From assembly GCF_900549175.1 (NCBI RefSeq), contig NZ_URNN01000016.1, positions 1 through 32,592 on the forward strand: a stretch of 32,592 bases of DNA, written 5' to 3'. The stretch comes from an uncultured Prevotella sp. (GTDB lineage Bacteria; Bacteroidota; Bacteroidia; Bacteroidales; Bacteroidaceae). Positions 32,584 through 32,592 of this stretch are shown here, piece by piece. Numbering within the stretch: position 1 is the stretch's first letter; each line of letters opens with the position of its first letter. The notes below the pieces were generated by a model that saw only the letters and a list, made by a program, of their open reading frames with translations, searched no databases and was not told the DNA's origin. A program made the position numbers and the translations under genes.

Positions 32584-32592
32584 ATCGGAAAT

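Overview
The window comes from a member of the Bacteroidota, most likely Prevotellaceae (Prevotella, Segatella or Xylanibacter). The evidence is the Bacteroidota-type promoter element TAnnTTTG(C) in front of most transcription units, the two SusC/SusD pairs, the tig-clpP-clpX-recQ gene order, and a xylan cluster whose gene order matches the xus/xyn genes described in Prevotella bryantii. The genus is an inference from these features; no 16S gene or tRNA was found.

Region 1 (1-5565) is AT-rich and holds lineage-specific envelope genes. A leader of four mini-ORFs joined by ATGA overlaps leads into a three-gene operon: a secreted protein with two tandem TonB C-terminal domains (458-1963), a secreted protein with four copies of a ~116-residue module (1989-3458), and a lipoprotein with two more copies (3455-4252). 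A terminator at 4325-4360 separates it from a convergent DUF2059-like lipoprotein (4380-5240, minus strand).

Region 2 (5566-12480) is core housekeeping: lptB (lipopolysaccharide export ATPase), an 85-base inverted repeat built of GGAGTTAAAGG-type units, tig, clpP, clpX and recQ. The tig terminator hairpin carries the -7 element of clpP in its loop. ClpP has Asn where the catalytic-triad Asp is expected.

Region 3 (12481-32592) is a xylan utilization locus. Unit 1 is a GPH-type sugar symporter (xynD-like), a periplasmic GH10 xylanase (xynA-like) and a cytoplasmic GH43 (xynB-like). Unit 2 is a secreted two-domain GH43 followed by a lone ECF-type sigma factor. Unit 3 is xusA-xusB-xusC-xusD-xusE-xyn10C, encoding two SusC/D import complexes, a surface lipoprotein and a surface GH10 xylanase interrupted by carbohydrate-binding modules. 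In the inferred pathway Xyn10C cuts xylan at the cell surface, XusA-D import the oligosaccharides, the periplasmic GH10 and GH43 shorten and debranch them, the symporter carries short products into the cytoplasm, and the cytoplasmic GH43 releases the monomers.

The most informative new observation is regulatory. The promoters of all three xylan units carry the same paired 15-base half-site (roughly GWWAC-N5-G-N-R), repeated with a 21-base period and placed exactly 36 bases before the -7 element. This looks like the operator of an AraC-type hybrid two-component regulator, which is not encoded in the window. A second candidate is a ~240-nt antisense RNA opposite the xusA leader, with a consensus leftward promoter and a strong leftward terminator.
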